Assembly: GCA_024635855.1 (NCBI GenBank)
Contig: JAGXHZ010000042.1
Coordinates: 1 to 8,210, forward strand
Reading direction: 5' to 3'
DNA length: 8,210 nt
Origin: Sulfuricurvum sp.
GTDB taxonomy: Bacteria; Campylobacterota; Campylobacteria; Campylobacterales; Sulfurimonadaceae
Both the position numbers and the translations under genes were made by a program. Below, in pieces: positions 1-6,577 of this stretch; the first letter of the stretch is position 1, and each line of letters begins with the position of its first letter. Under the pieces are notes generated by a model. That model did no database searches. It was not told the origin of the DNA and saw nothing but the letters and a program-made list of their open reading frames with translations.

Positions 1-86
1 ACACCGAACTCTTCAAACGTTTGTGAGCACGATTTCATCACATCAAAATCGCTTTTACTCCCCATAATAATAGATACAAATTTCAT
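1..86 (-). CDS. purE: PurE, N5-carboxyaminoimidazole ribonucleotide mutase (N-terminal fragment)
   Basis: Only the first 28 codons are in the window; the gene runs off the left edge. The start is ATG (complement of 84-86), preceded by a good AAGGAG ribosome site (complement of 95-100). The visible protein begins MKFVSIIMGSKSDFDVMKSC. The hydrophobic strand followed by MGSKSD is the hallmark N-terminus of class I PurE, where the Ser and Asp belong to the substrate-phosphate/active-site loop. From family knowledge, PurE isomerises N5-CAIR to CAIR in de novo purine synthesis in the cytosol. It lies 64 bases downstream of the U32 gene on the same strand with no clear promoter between, so it is probably the last visible gene of a cheZ-U32-purE transcript. 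The call rests on a short stretch, but the motif is distinctive. Confidence 0.85.
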   Translation of the reverse strand, partial: MKFVSIIMGSKSDFDVMKSCSQTFEEFG

Positions 87-123
87 ACTGTTTTCTCCTT
101 ATATTTTTTGAATATCTTTGTGG

Positions 124-145
124 ATTCCGTGTCGTGGCACGGAAT
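124..145. repeat. Short palindrome (REP-like hairpin) between the U32 gene and purE
   Basis: ATTCCGTG (124-131) and CACGGAAT (138-145) form a perfect 8-bp stem around a 6-base loop. No run of T follows on the minus strand, so it is a poor intrinsic terminator; a dispersed palindrome or mRNA-processing hairpin fits better. It shares the ATTCC...GGAAT ends with the two palindromes at 4543-4568 and 4739-4758. The remaining bases of the 87-150 gap hold only the purE ribosome site. Confidence 0.6.
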
Positions 146-150
146 GACGG

Positions 151-1443
151 CTAGCATCTCGTTCCTACTCCCATATCCTCAGTTGCGGGGATACGAAAAA
201 AGGTAAAGTGAGGTAGAGAACATGGGAGTTTAAATCGGTTTAGATTCCCGCTGTGTATTTGATCCCATACTTTTCCATTTTCAGCGACGAGCTGTTTGAA
301 GATGATGATCCACTGACCATCTCGATTTTCGACCGTTCCGATTTCATTGTCACACGCTTCGATGAGTGTATCAGAAGGGGCAACAATTTCCATAACATCA
401 TTGGGAAACGTTTTGTACTTGCACTCAAAAAACTCACCCGACTCATCCACCATGCCCGCAACTTGATGCGTTCCCATCATCATTGTAAAGTCGAGATTTT
501 GTGTATCATGTTTCTCAAAAGGACGATTAATGAGATAGGCATCGGTAAACCCGCGATTTTGCATCGTATTCAACTCTTTTTGATACGCCTCATCATCAAA
601 TTTCCCCTCATAATAATCATCAATAGCACGTCGATAAGTTTTAGCGGTAATTGCTGCATAATAGGGAGCTTTGGTACGTCCCTCTACTTTGACCGAATCG
701 ATCGCACCGCTTTGTAAAATTTCACTCATGTGAGACGCGAGATTAAGATCTTTGGAATTCATAATGTACGTTCCGATCCCCTCATGCTCTTCGAGTTTGA
801 ACAGTGTCCCCGTCTCAGGATTGGCAGCGTACATTTCATAGGGGAAACGGCAATCATTGGCACAGCTTCCACGGTTAGGGACACGACCGCTTTGAAGTGT
901 GGAGATGAGACAGCGTCCACTGTAGGCAAAACACATTGAACCATGGACAAAGACTTCGATTTCCAAATCAGGGAGTTCGGCTTTGATTTGAATGAGGTCT
1001 TTGAGGGAAATTTCCCGTGCAGCGATAATACGGCGTGCCCCCATATCATAATAGACTTGCGCATCCAATACATTCATGACGTTCGCTTGCGTTGAGAGAT
1101 GCAGTGGAATTTGAGGAGCAATCTGATGAGCGAGTTTAAGAACCCCAGGCGTGGCAACGATAAACGCGTCAGGCTCGAGGGATGCCATGGTAGCAATATG
1201 TTCTTTTAGAAGTTTGAGTTGTGAGTTAAAGGGGAAGCCATTGATCGTAACATAGACTTTGCGTCCACGCGCATGAGCGTAATCAATCCCCTCTTTAAAG
1301 CTCTCTAAATCGAACTCTTTACCCGAACGGATACGAAGTGAAAAGTGGCTAACCCCGCCATATACGGCATCTGCGCCGTAATCGATAGCAATTTTGAGTT
1401 TTTCTAAATTTCCCGCAGGGGAGAGGAGTTCTACTTTTTTCAA
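151..1443 (-). CDS. Peptidase U32-family [4Fe-4S] protein, TrhP/YegQ type (probable tRNA U34 hydroxylase)
   Basis: The 430-residue protein opens with MKKVELLSPAGN and carries the full U32 signature at residues 163-181 (E-V-F-V-H-G-S-M-C ... G-R-C-L-I-S). Cys171, Cys178, Cys194 and Cys198 are placed as in TrhP, suggesting the iron-sulphur ligands of this family. The NSKDL and KVEGRTK segments near residues 230-257 also match TrhP. Family members were once called collagenases (H. pylori PrtC). E. coli TrhP makes 5-hydroxyuridine at tRNA position 34 using prephenate, so an RNA-modification role is favoured by inference. The start is TTG with no strong ribosome site; no ATG or GTG lies in frame in the bases just upstream, and the family start supports TTG. 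It lies 52 bases downstream of cheZ, an adjacency recalled from Helicobacter. The last ~13 residues look like an added tail (see findings). The family call is firm; the exact substrate is not. Confidence 0.85.
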   Translation of the reverse strand: MKKVELLSPAGNLEKLKIAIDYGADAVYGGVSHFSLRIRSGKEFDLESFKEGIDYAHARGRKVYVTINGFPFNSQLKLLKEHIATMASLEPDAFIVATPGVLKLAHQIAPQIPLHLSTQANVMNVLDAQVYYDMGARRIIAAREISLKDLIQIKAELPDLEIEVFVHGSMCFAYSGRCLISTLQSGRVPNRGSCANDCRFPYEMYAANPETGTLFKLEEHEGIGTYIMNSKDLNLASHMSEILQSGAIDSVKVEGRTKAPYYAAITAKTYRRAIDDYYEGKFDDEAYQKELNTMQNRGFTDAYLINRPFEKHDTQNLDFTMMMGTHQVAGMVDESGEFFECKYKTFPNDVMEIVAPSDTLIEACDNEIGTVENRDGQWIIIFKQLVAENGKVWDQIHSGNLNRFKLPCSLPHFTFFRIPATEDMGVGTRC

Positions 1444-1495
1444 AGACAGTTGCTCGATTCTTCTAAATTTTAGGGAATTTTAGCGAAAAAAACCT

Positions 1496-2188
1496 CTACT
1501 TTTGCCCAAATGAAGCAAGTAATGCTTCAATGTCATCACTGCTCACAACATCTTCGGTATCCGTATCTCCCTGGATATGTACCGCCGAGCTAACCCGTTT
1601 AGAATCATCAATTTTTCCTGAAAAAAGATGGTTCATATACGTAGACAATGCGCGCATAACATTGATAACCCGCTCGATTTTTTGGCGGTGAATATCTTGG
1701 TATTGCATAATATCCATAACGTTCATAATAGCATCGCCTCCATCTTGAAGGATCTGCTCCACTGCATCGAGTTTTTCTTTAGCTTGCGTATTTTGAGTCA
1801 GTTGTGTCTCAAATGCTTCAACGTGAGGAAATTTAGCGTGCAATGTCGTAAAAAGAGCAAGATTGGAATCAATAATTGCTTTGACATTCTTAATATGCTT
1901 TTCACCATCCCCTAAATCGTTACTGATTATTTCGATGAGATCAAAAATCTCAGATGCTTTTTCTTCACTCTCTTTGGTGACATCATCGAGCTGATGAACC
2001 ATTTTATTATCATCCGTCGGTGGAGGAGGCCAGCTTTGCGTGGCTGAAGGACGGTAAGCATTAGGAGCGTCAATGTCGTTTAATACTTGATCAATCTCTT
2101 CTGGAGAATCAACCTCCTCTTGAGATTCGGTGATTTCATCCATCTCTAAATCTTCATTCATAAGCGCATCAAGTTCTTCTTGTGTCAT
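1496..2188 (-). CDS. cheZ: CheZ, CheY-phosphate phosphatase (remote Campylobacterota type)
   Basis: This 230-residue acidic, helical protein has the CheZ catalytic motif at residues 161-171 (MQYQDIHRQKI). Asp165 and Gln169 have the D-x3-Q spacing of E. coli CheZ Asp143/Gln147, the Gln being the residue that positions water for attack on phospho-CheY. Residues ~70-190 would form the long helical hairpin. A proline-rich linker (WPPPP, 53-57) separates an acidic N-terminus. The C-terminal end (SSDDIEALLASFGQK) resembles the CheY-binding tail of E. coli CheZ. The role is ending the chemotaxis signal at the flagellar motor in the cytosol. The N-terminus (MTQEELDALM) resembles the CheY-binding peptide of FliM, which is unusual compared with E. 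coli CheZ. ATG start with a GAGGT ribosome site (complement of 2195-2199). It is first in a probable operon with the U32 gene, and diverges from hisJ. Confidence 0.85.
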   Translation of the reverse strand: MTQEELDALMNEDLEMDEITESQEEVDSPEEIDQVLNDIDAPNAYRPSATQSWPPPPTDDNKMVHQLDDVTKESEEKASEIFDLIEIISNDLGDGEKHIKNVKAIIDSNLALFTTLHAKFPHVEAFETQLTQNTQAKEKLDAVEQILQDGGDAIMNVMDIMQYQDIHRQKIERVINVMRALSTYMNHLFSGKIDDSKRVSSAVHIQGDTDTEDVVSSDDIEALLASFGQK

Positions 2189-2213
2189 AATGGTACCTCA
2201 TAAAAAATTGCAC

Positions 2214-2219
2214 TATAAT
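2214..2219 (+). promoter_or_regulatory. Possible -10 box for hisJ
   Basis: A perfect TATAAT sits 34 bases before the hisJ ATG. No convincing -35 hexamer is seen 16-18 bases upstream. Campylobacterota sigma-70 promoters often lack one, so the call is tentative. The box overlaps the -10 of the opposing cheZ promoter. Confidence 0.4.
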
Positions 2220-2242
2220 AACATTAAAATGATTATTTACAA
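2215..2242 (-). promoter_or_regulatory. Sigma-70-like promoter for cheZ
   Basis: On the minus strand, TTGTAA (complement of 2237-2242) and TATTAT (complement of 2215-2220) are separated by 16 bases and lie 27 bases before the cheZ ATG. This is the only good promoter seen upstream of the cheZ-U32-purE series, so it may drive all three. Confidence 0.55.
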
Positions 2243-2253
2243 TAGGAAATACG

Positions 2254-3033
2254 ATGAAAGTTGACCTCCACAATCATACCGTGTTGTGCAATCACGCAAC
2301 GGGCAGTGTAAACGAGTATGTAGAAGCTGCAATAGCGCAGGGAACAAAGTATTTCGGATTTTCAGATCATGCTCCGATGGAGTATGACCCACAGTACCGA
2401 ATGGAATTTTCGCAAATGCACCTGTATGAGCAATGGATTCAAGAGGCTAAAGAGAATTACCAAGGTAAGATTAATCTATTACTAGGCTATGAAGTTGATT
2501 ATCTTCCGGGATATATGGATGAGAGGGTTCTAAAGCGACCTTGTGATTATTTGATTGGAAGTGTCCATTTTATAGACGAATGGGGATTTGATAATCCTGA
2601 GTACATTCACCAATATGCGGGGAAGGATATGGATGTGCTCTATTCTCGTTATTTTAAGCTAATAGAAGAAATGGCATTGAGTGGAAAATTTGACATCATC
2701 GGACATTTGGATTTGCTCAAAGTTTTCAAGTTTTTCCCTAAAACAGACATCCGGATTTTAGCAAAAAATGCACTTAAAGCAATTAAAAAAGCCAATATGG
2801 TCATTGAAATTAACGTCTCAGGTCTTCGAAAGCCGGTAGCTGAAGCCTATCCATCCCCATTATTACTCGAATCCATAGCCTTGTTAGACATACCGATTAC
2901 GTTTAGCTCAGATGCACATCGTCCCGATCAAGTGGGGATGTTTACGGATGAAACTGAAGCATTAGCGCGATCTTTTGGTTACAGTGAGTGTGCCACATAT
3001 TGCAACAGAGATAGAGTGATGATTAAATTTTAG
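2254..3033 (+). CDS. hisJ: Histidinol-phosphatase, PHP type (HisJ/HisK)
   Basis: A 259-residue PHP-superfamily phosphoesterase. It starts with MKVDLHNHT, giving metal ligands His6 and His8. Further ligand motifs follow in the family order: FSDHA (Asp38, His39), GYEVDY (Glu80), GSVHF (His105), GHLDLL (His151), IEINVSG (Glu185) and SSDAHRP (Asp220, His222). This set of strands with a trinuclear metal site is typical of HisK/HisJ enzymes, which remove phosphate from histidinol phosphate, the next-to-last step of histidine synthesis. The length is close to the usual ~260-270 residues. The start ATG has an AGGAAA ribosome site a few bases upstream. Flanked by cheZ (divergent) and glnA (70 bases downstream, own promoter), it stands alone rather than in a his operon. 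Other PHP phosphatases are the main alternative, but the GSVHF and SSDAHRP motifs favour HisJ. Confidence 0.85.
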   Translation: MKVDLHNHTVLCNHATGSVNEYVEAAIAQGTKYFGFSDHAPMEYDPQYRMEFSQMHLYEQWIQEAKENYQGKINLLLGYEVDYLPGYMDERVLKRPCDYLIGSVHFIDEWGFDNPEYIHQYAGKDMDVLYSRYFKLIEEMALSGKFDIIGHLDLLKVFKFFPKTDIRILAKNALKAIKKANMVIEINVSGLRKPVAEAYPSPLLLESIALLDIPITFSSDAHRPDQVGMFTDETEALARSFGYSECATYCNRDRVMIKF

Positions 3034-3045
3034 GCACTTTACATT

Positions 3046-3073
3046 TTTACAATTAATATTAATTTGCTATACT
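3046..3073 (+). promoter_or_regulatory. Sigma-70 promoter for glnA
   Basis: TTTACA (3046-3051) and TATACT (3068-3073) are spaced by 16 bases, placing a start of transcription near 3080 and a leader of about 24 bases before the glnA ATG. It follows the hisJ stop by 12 bases, so glnA can be transcribed independently of hisJ. I looked for a sigma-54 GG-N10-GC element here and did not find one. Confidence 0.65.
3051..3064. promoter_or_regulatory. 14-base perfect palindrome inside the glnA promoter
   Basis: AATTAATATTAATT reads the same on both strands and lies between the -35 and -10 boxes. That position suits a repressor operator, but the sequence is pure A/T, so it could arise by chance in AT-rich spacer DNA. 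No regulator can be named from the sequence. Confidence 0.3.
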
Positions 3074-3103
3074 GTTTACAATTTTATTTTTGAGGTGAAA
3101 TGT

Positions 3104-4534
3104 ATGGGTAAATTTGTAAACAGTGTAGAAGAGTTTTTTACTTTTTCTAAAGAGAACGATGTTCAGTTCGTAGATTTCCGTTTTACTGATATTAAAGGGA
3201 CTTGGCACCACGTTACTTACCGTTACAGTGCAGTTAATGCCGGTCAATTCGAAGGTGGTTTACCGTTTGATGGTTCATCAATAGATGCATGGCAGCCAAT
3301 CAATAAATCAGATATGTTACTTATCCCTGATGCTGGTTCTGCATTTATGGATCCTTTTACTGCTGATCCAACCATTATTGTTTTCTGTGACGTTTATGAC
3401 ATTTACAAAAAACAAGCATATGAGAGATGCCCACGTTCAATCGCAAAAGCAGCACTTAAACATGCTGAGTCTTTAGGTATTGCCGATGCTGCTTACTTTG
3501 GTCCTGAAAATGAATTTTTTATGTTTGACTCTGTAACTTTTGTTGACAACATCAATGAAGCGGGTTACAAGGTAGATACCGAAGAGGGCGGATGGAATTC
3601 AAACAATGCATATCCGGATAACTACAACACAGGTCACAGACCAGGAACCAAAGGTGGTTACTTCCCAGTAGCACCAACAGACTCTGCTGTAGATATCCGT
3701 GCTGAAATGATGCAAGTAATGGAGCAAATTGGTCTTGAAGTAGTTCTTGGTCACCACGAAGTTGCTCAAGGGCAACACGAAATCGGTATCGTTTTCTCTG
3801 ATATCATCGGTGCAGCGGACAACGTTCAAAAATATAAATACGTTGTAAAAATGGTAGCTCACCTTAACGGTAAAACGGCTACCTTTATGCCTAAGCCAAT
3901 GTTTGGGGATAACGGTAACGGTATGCACGTTCACCAATCACTATGGAAAGAGGGTAAAAACCTTTTCTATAAAGAAGGTAACTACGCAAATATCTCTGAA
4001 ATGGGTCTTAACTATGTTGGCGGTATCTTTAAGCATGCTCGTTCGGTTGCTGCATTTACGAATCCAACAACCAACTCATACAAAAGATTACTCCCAGGAT
4101 TTGAAGCACCAAGTGTATTAACGTACTCTTCTCAAAACCGTTCAGCATCTTGCCGTATCCCTTATGGTGCAGGTGAAAAAGCGACTCGTATTGAGATGCG
4201 TTTCCCAGACTCTACTGCATGCCCCTATCTTGCATTTGCAACAATGATGATGGCTGGACTTGACGGTATTATCAACAAAGAGATTCCAATCGGTCCAATG
4301 GATGAAGATCTTTATGAACTCTCTTTAGACGAAATTCGTGAAAAAGGTATTCCTCAAATGCCACACACGCTTCGTGGTTCTTTAGAGTCACTTGTTCGTG
4401 ATAATGACTTCTTGAAACCTGTATTTACGGATGAATTCTTGGAAGCATACAGACATTACCGATTTGAGCGTGATGTATGGCCAGATGAAGGTCGTCCAAC
4501 TGCTTATGAGTTTAAAACTACTTATTCTTGCTAA
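3104..4534 (+). CDS. glnA: Glutamine synthetase, type I
   Basis: A 476-residue GSI, matching the usual ~470. It makes glutamine from glutamate, ammonia and ATP in a cytosolic dodecamer and is the main entry point for ammonia. Visible motifs, in order: N-terminal beta-grasp domain with FTDIKG (27-32); FDGSSI (55-60); the metal-binding PENEFF (134-139); [11 protein letters not shown] (217-227); the ATP/metal motif [16 protein letters not shown] (264-279); and [10 protein letters not shown] (320-329), which includes the flexible ammonia/glutamate loop. Tyr404, in [10 protein letters not shown], aligns with the tyrosine adenylylated in enteric GS. The ATG at 3104 is preferred over an in-frame GTG at 3095 because TGAGGTG (3091-3097) is a ribosome site correctly spaced for the ATG and covers the GTG. 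It is monocistronic in appearance, with its own promoter and a convergent pckA beyond. Confidence 0.97.
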   Translation: MGKFVNSVEEFFTFSKENDVQFVDFRFTDIKGTWHHVTYRYSAVNAGQFEGGLPFDGSSIDAWQPINKSDMLLIPDAGSAFMDPFTADPTIIVFCDVYDIYKKQAYERCPRSIAKAALKHAESLGIADAAYFGPENEFFMFDSVTFVDNINEAGYKVDTEEGGWNSNNAYPDNYNTGHRPGTKGGYFPVAPTDSAVDIRAEMMQVMEQIGLEVVLGHHEVAQGQHEIGIVFSDIIGAADNVQKYKYVVKMVAHLNGKTATFMPKPMFGDNGNGMHVHQSLWKEGKNLFYKEGNYANISEMGLNYVGGIFKHARSVAAFTNPTTNSYKRLLPGFEAPSVLTYSSQNRSASCRIPYGAGEKATRIEMRFPDSTACPYLAFATMMMAGLDGIINKEIPIGPMDEDLYELSLDEIREKGIPQMPHTLRGSLESLVRDNDFLKPVFTDEFLEAYRHYRFERDVWPDEGRPTAYEFKTTYSC

Positions 4535-4542
4535 CCTTTTCT

Positions 4543-4568
4543 ACTGTTCCCGTTTATGCGGGAATAGT
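4543..4568 (+). terminator. Hairpin after glnA (REP-like palindrome, possible terminator)
   Basis: The stem ACTGTTCCCG / CGGGAATAGT is 10 bp with one G-T pair, around the loop TTTATG, starting 8 bases after the glnA stop. No T-run follows, so termination by this hairpin alone is uncertain; it may instead protect the mRNA 3' end. Its right half matches, on the opposite strand, the palindrome at 4739-4758 next to pckA. Confidence 0.5.
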
Positions 4569-4586
4569 GACCCACTTTGACTAATC

Positions 4587-4718
4587 ATATTTATCTAACA
4601 CAATTTTCTTGAGAATTCAACTCTAAAGTGTATTTCTTAAATTGTATTTATGCTTTTACTTTGCTTCATTAAGCACGTATATTTTTGAATTCACAAGAAA
4701 ATTGTGTTAGATGAATAT
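4587..4718. repeat. 132-base inverted-repeat element between glnA and pckA (MITE-like)
   Basis: The arms at 4587-4618 and 4687-4718 are each 32 bases and match as reverse complements at 30 of 32 positions. The core CTAACACAATTTTCTTG is identical in both. The 68-base AT-rich centre holds no reading frame of note. Arms this long and this well conserved are not expected by chance. The element could be a non-autonomous miniature inverted-repeat transposon or a large bidirectional hairpin at the convergent gene ends. I see no clear target-site duplication and no transposase in the window, so the mobile-element reading is unproven. Confidence 0.6.
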
Positions 4719-4738
4719 AAGTGCAATATCTATTGTAG

Positions 4739-4758
4739 ATTCCCGCATAAGCAGGAAT
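4739..4758 (-). terminator. Hairpin after pckA (REP-like palindrome, possible terminator)
   Basis: ATTCCCGC (4739-4746) and GCAGGAAT (4751-4758) pair over 8 positions around the loop ATAA. The one imperfect position is a C-A mismatch on the plus strand but a G-U wobble in minus-strand RNA, so the hairpin folds better in the pckA transcript. It begins 15 bases after the pckA stop. No strong T-run follows. Confidence 0.5.
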
Positions 4759-4773
4759 AATGAAAGGAAGAGT

Positions 4774-6360
4774 TTAGTCGATAACTTTCGGACCTGCAGC
4801 AGAATAATCAAATCCACTTGTTCCATCCGTATATTTTTTGAAGTTTTTAATAAAGAGTTTAGCCAAATTATCACGTTGAACGAGATACGCATCTTTGTCT
4901 TCCCATGCATTACGCGGGTTAAGGATAGTAGGATTGATGGTTCCGAGTGTTTTTGGTATATGAAATCCAAAAGTATTAGTAGTATCAAATTCAGACTCAT
5001 TGATTGAACCGTCTAAAATAGCATTGATACATGCTCGCGTATCTTTGATGCTCATTCGTCTTCCGACACCATAAGCGCCGCCTGTCCATCCCGTATTCAC
5101 GAGATAAACATTAACATGATGCATGTCGATTTTTTCACCTAAAAGTTTTGCATAAACGGTCGGGTGCAGAGGTAAAAACGCTTCTCCAAAACATGAGCTA
5201 AAGGTTGCAACCGGCTCTGTAATACCGCGCTCCGTTCCGGCAACTTTGGCGGTATAGCCACTGAGGAAATAGTACATTGCTTGTTCTTTAGAGAGCTTGC
5301 TCACCGGAGGAAGTACCCCAAAAGCATCGGCAGAGAGAAAAATAATATTTTGAGGATGGGCAGCTTGAAGTGAGGGCTGATGATTGTCGATGTGTTCAAT
5401 CGGATAAGAAACACGGGTATTCTCCGTTTTCGAGCCATCTTCGTAGTTAACTAAGCCGTCTTCATCATAAACGACATTTTCTAGCAGAGCACCTTTACGG
5501 ATGGCAGCGTAGATTTCAGGTTCATTTTTAGGGTCGAGATTAATGACCTTGGCATAACATCCACCCTCGAAATTAAAGACACCTTCATCATCCCAGCCGT
5601 GTTCGTCATCACCGATGAGTGCACGTTGCGGATCGGTAGAGAGCGTCGTTTTTCCAGTACCGCTAAGACCGAAAAAGAGACAAGTATCGCCAGCAGGTCC
5701 CACGTTAGCAGAACAATGCATCGCAAGCTTACCCTCAAGCGGAAGCCAGTAGTTCATCATTGAAAAAATTCCTTTTTTCATTTCACCGCCGTACCATGTC
5801 CCACCGATAATACAAAGATTGGCTTCGATGTCAAAAAGGACAAACACCTCTGAGTTCAGTCCGTGATTTTCCCATTGGCTATTAACCGCTTTACACGCAT
5901 TGAGAACAGTAAACTGAGGTTTAAAATCATTTAGATCTTCGTAGTCAGGGCGAATAAACATATTTTTGACAAAATGAGACTGCCATGCGATTTCAGAAAC
6001 AAAACGAATGGAACGTTTGCTCGAAGCACTGGAACCGCAAAAGACATCAGTGATATACAAGTCTTTATTAGAAAGCTGTTCACGTGCAACGATCAAGAGC
6101 TCATCAAAAACGGCTTTATCAATTTTTTTATTGACATCACCCCATGCGATGTATTGATTGGAAGGGTCGCTGTTGACAAAATATTTGTCTTTAGGACTTC
6201 GTCCGGTAAAGATTCCCGTATCAACCGTCGTTGCACCGCTGCTAGTCATCGTGCATTCATCGTTACGAAGTTCATGCTCTATTAATTCATCAAAAGTTAA
6301 ATTATGAAAAATATTTTGGGTGTTTTTTATCCCTAATGTCTCAATCTCTGCAGTATTCAT
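4774..6360 (-). CDS. pckA: Phosphoenolpyruvate carboxykinase (ATP)
   Basis: A 528-residue ATP-type PEPCK, near the family's ~530-540. It converts oxaloacetate and ATP to phosphoenolpyruvate, CO2 and ADP, the first committed step of gluconeogenesis, in the cytosol. Visible motifs: substrate-binding [10 protein letters not shown] (51-60); [12 protein letters not shown] (186-197) with the Mn ligand Lys196; MHCSANVG (214-221) with His215; the kinase-1a P-loop GLSGTGKTT (231-239) with Lys237; and the kinase-2 region [12 protein letters not shown] (249-260) with Asp252. These correspond to E. coli Lys213, His232, Lys254 and Asp269 at a constant offset of 17. The ATG has a weak AAGGC ribosome site 10 bases upstream. 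It is convergent with glnA and divergent from the pilin genes. In an autotroph using the reductive TCA cycle it would feed C4 acids into sugar synthesis; that is inference. Confidence 0.97.
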   Translation of the reverse strand: MNTAEIETLGIKNTQNIFHNLTFDELIEHELRNDECTMTSSGATTVDTGIFTGRSPKDKYFVNSDPSNQYIAWGDVNKKIDKAVFDELLIVAREQLSNKDLYITDVFCGSSASSKRSIRFVSEIAWQSHFVKNMFIRPDYEDLNDFKPQFTVLNACKAVNSQWENHGLNSEVFVLFDIEANLCIIGGTWYGGEMKKGIFSMMNYWLPLEGKLAMHCSANVGPAGDTCLFFGLSGTGKTTLSTDPQRALIGDDEHGWDDEGVFNFEGGCYAKVINLDPKNEPEIYAAIRKGALLENVVYDEDGLVNYEDGSKTENTRVSYPIEHIDNHQPSLQAAHPQNIIFLSADAFGVLPPVSKLSKEQAMYYFLSGYTAKVAGTERGITEPVATFSSCFGEAFLPLHPTVYAKLLGEKIDMHHVNVYLVNTGWTGGAYGVGRRMSIKDTRACINAILDGSINESEFDTTNTFGFHIPKTLGTINPTILNPRNAWEDKDAYLVQRDNLAKLFIKNFKKYTDGTSGFDYSAAGPKVID

Positions 6361-6379
6361 GATCTATTTCGCCTTTTAA

Positions 6380-6394
6380 GCTCGAATAACGAGC
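6380..6394 (-). promoter_or_regulatory. Small hairpin in the pckA leader
   Basis: GCTCG and CGAGC form a perfect 5-bp stem with a 5-base loop. It would lie close to the 5' end of the pckA mRNA if the -10 at 6410-6415 is used, and just before the ribosome site. Short, but GC-rich against an AT-rich background. It may stabilise the mRNA 5' end. Confidence 0.35.
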
Positions 6395-6409
6395 AACATT
6401 ATGAAGCGA

Positions 6410-6415
6410 ATTATA
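6410..6415 (-). promoter_or_regulatory. -10 box for pckA
   Basis: A perfect TATAAT on the minus strand lies 49 bases before the pckA ATG. No clear -35 hexamer is seen at the expected distance, which is common in Campylobacterota sigma-70 promoters. Transcription would begin near 6403. Confidence 0.5.
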
Positions 6416-6534
6416 CGCCTACAATGTTTAATCGTAATTAAAGAGAGAAAGTTGTTTCAATGTATAACAAATTATTATCACATATTGTATTGATTAAGGG
6501 CTTTGTAAGACTCAGAGGTTCATAATAGCACTAG

Positions 6535-6558
6535 AGTTACAAGCGTAACTACTTTTTT
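6535..6558 (+). promoter_or_regulatory. Leader hairpin plus T-run upstream of the first pilin gene
   Basis: AGTTAC (6535-6540) and GTAACT (6545-6550) form a perfect 6-bp stem with loop AAGC, followed within 2 bases by six Ts (6553-6558), just before the ribosome site. The layout resembles a weak intrinsic terminator or attenuator in the leader, but the stem is short and partly A/T. I could not identify a convincing promoter for this operon; CATAAT at 6521-6526 is the best -10-like sequence. Confidence 0.35.
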
Positions 6559-6577
6559 AAGATGTAAGGAGTAAACC

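Noticed and set aside
253..717. 154-codon open frame antisense to the U32 gene
   Set aside because: It overlaps a well-supported conserved gene on the other strand, has no recognisable domain, and its frame is explained by the codon bias of the real gene.
3095..3103. Upstream GTG start for glnA
   Set aside because: The GTG is part of the ribosome site for the ATG at 3104, and family members begin [11 protein letters not shown].
3034..3103. Sigma-54 promoter for glnA
   Set aside because: GGCAC occurs at 3033-3037, but no GC lies at the required distance; the sigma-70 boxes explain the region better.
3599..3937. 112-codon open frame antisense to glnA
   Set aside because: It lies wholly within highly conserved glnA, and its residues (many Val, Tyr, Cys) look like a frame shadow.
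4711..5007. 98-codon open frame starting in the right arm of the inverted repeat and running into pckA
   Set aside because: Most of it is antisense to conserved pckA and no ribosome site is seen, so it is not the gene of a mobile element.
5481..5738. 85-codon open frame in another frame of pckA
   Set aside because: It overlaps the P-loop region of pckA on the same strand and has no family resemblance.
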